The notes below the pieces were generated by a model. The model saw only the letters and a list, made by a program, of their open reading frames with translations, was not told the origin of the DNA and did no database searches. A stretch of 64,000 bases of DNA, taken from Rhytidiadelphus loreus (lineage: Eukaryota; Streptophyta; Bryopsida; Hypnales; Hylocomiaceae). Shown one piece after another: positions 61,127 through 64,000 of this stretch. The stretch spans positions 41,105,025-41,169,024 of the forward strand of contig OX344763.1 in assembly GCA_947034895.1 (NCBI GenBank). The letters run 5' to 3'. Both the position numbers and the translations under genes were made by a program. How positions within the stretch are numbered: position 1 is the first letter of the stretch; each line of letters opens with the position of its first letter.

Positions 61127-62854
61127 GCAGGAGCTTTGTTGAACCCCTACCTTCTTGAAGATCAAGAGGTAGCCGACGACCAAGATGCAATGGATGCATG
61201 CAAGCGTGTTCTAATGAAAATTTGCAAACAAGAGGAGTACGCCTCGGTCGTGAAAGAATTTATAGCCTTCCGCCATAGGGAACCTCCATTTCACAACATG
61301 TTGAACCCGGATGAGCAACAATTGTCAGTGCACGCTTGGTGGGATTTTGAAAGTGCGTGTGGGAAGTTCATTGCTCCAATTGCTAAGAGGATTTTGGCCC
61401 AACCGGTATCTTCGTCTTCATGTGAACGAAATTGGAGTAGCTATTCATTTGTTCACAACAAAATTAAGAAACAAGTTGAAGCTACAGAGAGCCCAAGATT
61501 TGGTGTATGTGTACACCAATTCCAAAATCCTTTCTACATCAAAGGAAAACGATGAGAAGAAGTGGTACACCGAGAACGTGGAGTCGGAAGATTCTATGTC
61601 GAAAGACGAGCGTGATGAAGATGGTGAAGATGGTGATCCTCTATTCGATGACGAAGATGCTATGAACGATGACATCATCAATTTGGATGATGAGCCGCTC
61701 TGGAGCCCAAATCGGAACAATGAAGACGGGGATAGAAATGCGGAAGACATTTACAACTTTCCATTGGATGAGGACAATTGTGAATATGATGAAGGTGGCC
61801 CTTCGATAGCTAAATTTGTAGATGGAACCGGGTTGTTGACTAGCGAAAGGATTCTAGCAAATACGGAGGACACTCATGCACAAATAGTGGAGGAAAATGA
61901 GGCAATGTTTGTCAATGATTGCATCCCCCAAATAGATGAAGTGATTCCAATTCTCGAGAGTCTACTCATGACAATGGCACTTGTAGAAGAAAATCCCAAA
62001 GTCAATGACATGGGAGAGTGTGGGGTGAATTCTGACATGAATGTGGATAATACAAGTGTTGAATGTGTGGAAGTACCATCGAATGTAGATGCACGTGTGA
62101 CGGAGTTTGGTCGCCCAATGCTAGTTCACAACGTCAAAGCCCAGAAGCAGATTGTGCAAGATCTCCAATTACAACCACGTAGCAATCGTCCATCAACACT
62201 ACATACAAGAGGTAGTACAATTTTGAATGGTCCCGGAAGCTCGCGATTCGAGAAACAAGTTGAACAACATTTGAGTAGTCCGATCGGAATGCACCTTCGT
62301 GTCAATCCAGATCCATTCAATTTATCATGTAGCGATGATGAGAAGGACGAGACATTGGCATTAATGTTTGGTCAACGTTCTGGCCAAACAAAACGTGACT
62401 CATTCAAATCGTCTGATGGAACATTGCAGCAGATGAATGGAGCAAAGATACCCAATCAAGGAGGATCGCAAGTAAGACCACCAATGGTGAAAGAGTCCCA
62501 CAAAGCTCGAAATAAAAGATTAATGGAGGCTTTTGCAATCTCCCCATCAAAGAGACAAAGTCTTGGTAAAACCCCTCTTGATGTATGTCAACCAATTTCA
62601 GCGAGGAAATTAAAACCAATTCATGGCCTAAAAAAGGCATAGGAAAGTCTATACTAAGAGCCAAAAAAAAGCAGAGGAAAGGCCGACCAACGAGGTTAGT
62701 CGCATCCAAGCAAGTACAAAAAGAAGGAGGGGCAATTGTACAATCTTTATCGGAGGATATGGAAAAGTCAAACAATGATGAAGATGAAGATTCTGGATGG
62801 GATACTAGAGGTCATAGTAGCGGGGCAGAGGTGAAAGGAGATAGTGATTACTAG

Positions 62855-63310
62855 CCTTAGGGATGAAAGGGATGTATAATTCATTATTCAAGTGTTCATG
62901 ATGAATTGGTACATGGAAGCATGTAACGGCAATTTATTATTTGAACCTATCATTGTAATGCACATAAACTTAATGATGTTCAAAATATCATCAAGGTTTT
63001 TTTGTTTTTCAATAGTCAAGCACTATTGACTGAAATTACATTGTGTGCATCATTTTCTGCATCAAGTATTACCTATAGAAATGTAATAGTATAATGCATC
63101 AAATTTGGCTTCATGTACTGTTTTTTTTATGGATGTCCGCCCATTCGCGGGTCCCGTCCGCCCGTCCGCCCGTCCGCGTTGTCCGAACGGCCGACGGATG
63201 CAGTCCGATGGATGCCGTCCACATCGTCTGCGCGTCCCAAAAATCTGGACGTCTGGACGTCCGAAAAATGGACGTGATTTTGCCCCGGACGTTGAAATTC
63301 ATCAACCCTG
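62855..63310. other. 3' flank of the transposase gene and right end of the hAT element
   Basis: 62855-63110 is a non-coding 3' region that matches the reverse complement of about 39640-39390 in the truncated copy. 63130-63300 is GC-rich with repeated CCGTCCGCC and GGACGTC(T)GGACG words up to the inverted end at 63301-63310. Confidence 0.75.
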
Positions 63311-63528
63311 ATTCAAAGAGGACCATAGAGATCATGCAAGAAAATCATAAATATACGATGAAATTTATCTTGTATTCTATTAGAAAAATTGATCACTTAA
63401 TGAATATGAATGATATGGAAAAATACGACAATGAAGTATTTGAAAATACATTGACAGTGAGGTACTTTGTGAGGAAGTTAGGTGACCTTATTGAGCCTAA
63501 TCTGAAAAAGCAATTAATATGTGGATAG
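63311..63528 (+). pseudogene. Decayed coding fragment, second copy, cut by the hAT insertion
   Basis: Directly after the duplication ATTCAAAG the large repeat unit resumes. The frame ending at 63528 reads YDNEVFENTLTVRYFVRKL and then GDLIEPNLKKQLICG, matching 36440-36557. The part before it (KYTMKFILYSIRKIDHLMN) has no match I recognise. Confidence 0.5.
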
Positions 63529-63886
63529 ATGGCAAACTTGCTCATTGATAAACCATGGTTGATGATGCCCCTTAATGTAGTTTTCCTCACCAATGTTTTT
63601 ATAATAGGACATGATATTACTAGATTAGTATGAATAGAAACATAGGTCACATTGCATGCATCCAAATTTTGAAGAGCAATGTAAATATATTAACCACTTT
63701 TTATACGATGTGACATTTTAAAAAAGGAATTGAATATTCTAAATGCAAAGTGCAAAAGTTATTGTATGGAATTTCAAATTTCAATTCTCTTGTGCAAATA
63801 TATTGTAATTTTTGTCAAACAATTAATTATAGTTTGTTTGCTTCTAAACTATTGTGTGAGAAATTTTACAAAAATGAAGTTGAATT
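63529..63886. other. AT-rich flank shared with the first large repeat copy
   Basis: It matches 36558-36907 (for example GAAACATAGG(C/T)CACATTGCATGC and GCAATGTAAATATATTAA). No gene. Confidence 0.6.
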
Positions 63887-63890
63887 TTAA

Positions 63891-64000
63891 CCCATAGAGG
63901 ACCAAGAGTTCTCAAGGAATTCTCATCTTGGTTTACATAATGCCTAGAGTCTCAATTTTCATCATGATTTTTTGAAACTTTTTTTGAAGATAGAAGAATA
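63891..64000. mobile_element. TTAA-type element, copy 5, cut by the window edge
   Basis: The left end CCCATAGAGGACC follows TTAA (63887-63890) at the same place as the 36912 copy in the first large repeat. The two therefore derive from one insertion that was duplicated with the block. The rest lies outside the window. Confidence 0.6.

Larger units (their letters stand above)
59158..62854 (+). pseudogene. hAT transposase with long C-terminal extension, multiply broken
   Basis: From ATG 59158 (MSKDWSSWYGF) the order is: a BED-type finger (CRFC at about 59212, H at 59263, C at about 59314); a linker; a DUF659-like core with LSIDGW, QVSTDN and GCVVHALNL at 59873-60155; HFWRRC at 60428; and the hAT dimerisation region PVSSSSCERNWSSYSF at 61405. 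An acidic then basic extension of roughly 400 codons follows. Disruptions: TGA at 59338-59340; TGA at 60391 with a frame change close by (HFWRRC is in another frame); a 454-bp MITE at 60673; and frame changes near 61470 and 62630. The core keeps the typical Asp residues, but the usual CAAHC is CVVHA. The extension is shared with the truncated copy at 39645-44320. Confidence 0.88.
48152..63310. mobile_element. 15,159-bp hAT-type transposon with three non-transposase genes
   Basis: The left end is CAGGGTTGATAGGGCG. The right end is the reverse complement of CAGGGTTGATGAATTTC. The 8-bp sequence ATTCAAAG lies directly outside both ends (48144-48151 and 63311-63318), the duplication size of hAT elements. 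Contents in order: left CGGACGG array; gene A (+); gene B, kinase-like (-); GC-rich arrays around an AT-rich insert; gene C, coiled coil and RING (+); 42-bp minisatellite; transposase gene (+) with an internal MITE; right CCGTCCG region. All genes carry disabling changes. A truncated relative lies inverted at 38498-44320. Confidence 0.88.

Overview
The window is nuclear DNA of a land plant (streptophyte). The species cannot be named from the sequence. The evidence is two recognisable multi-exon plant genes: a Nudix hydrolase fused to a dipeptidyl-peptidase-III-like region (Arabidopsis NUDX3 type) and a SAD2-type importin-beta. Both have short GT-AG introns, and they sit in AT-rich DNA packed with nested DNA transposons. 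I saw no tRNA, rRNA or CRISPR array.

Region by region. Positions 1-5264 (minus) hold the first 16 coding exons of the NUDX3-type gene; the gene runs off the left edge. A nest of elements starts 76 bp upstream of its ATG: a PIF/Harbinger-like element (5340-10133, TSD TAA) holds a second one (5455-8610, TSD TAA), which holds a TTAA-flanked element (7329-8271). From 10.1 to 17.7 kb there is no gene; it holds a cluster of GCTTTAAGC motifs, hairpins and an inverted copy of the outer Harbinger-like element (14613-16150). The complete SAD2-type gene (22 coding exons, 1043 codons plus stop) lies at 17740-26246 (minus), with a degenerate ~150-bp tandem repeat upstream at 27.25-27.75 kb. From 28 to 48 kb the DNA is repeats: more TTAA-type elements, two copies of a large repeat unit with ~230-bp and ~150-bp tandem arrays, and a truncated inverted hAT element (38498 to about 44320) that carries a MITE and a 3.6-kb LTR-type insertion.

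The main finding is at 48152-63310: a 15,159-bp hAT-type transposon bounded by CAGGGTTGAT inverted ends and a perfect 8-bp duplication, ATTCAAAG. Besides a decayed hAT transposase gene it carries three other decayed genes: a Cys/His-motif protein with a Gly/Gln-rich tail, a protein kinase-like gene on the minus strand, and a coiled-coil plus RING-H2 gene. Each of the four genes is preceded by a GC-rich array of CGGACGG/CCGTCCG motifs, which also occur at both ends of the element. A 454-bp MITE with almost the same end sequence has jumped into the transposase gene, leaving the 8-bp duplication GCAGGAGC. The large element itself sits in the second copy of the large repeat unit, which resumes at 63311.

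All genes inside the element carry stops or frameshifts, so this copy looks like a fossil. The gene set and the shared promoter-like arrays point to a cargo-bearing hAT family whose intact members should be sought elsewhere in the genome.
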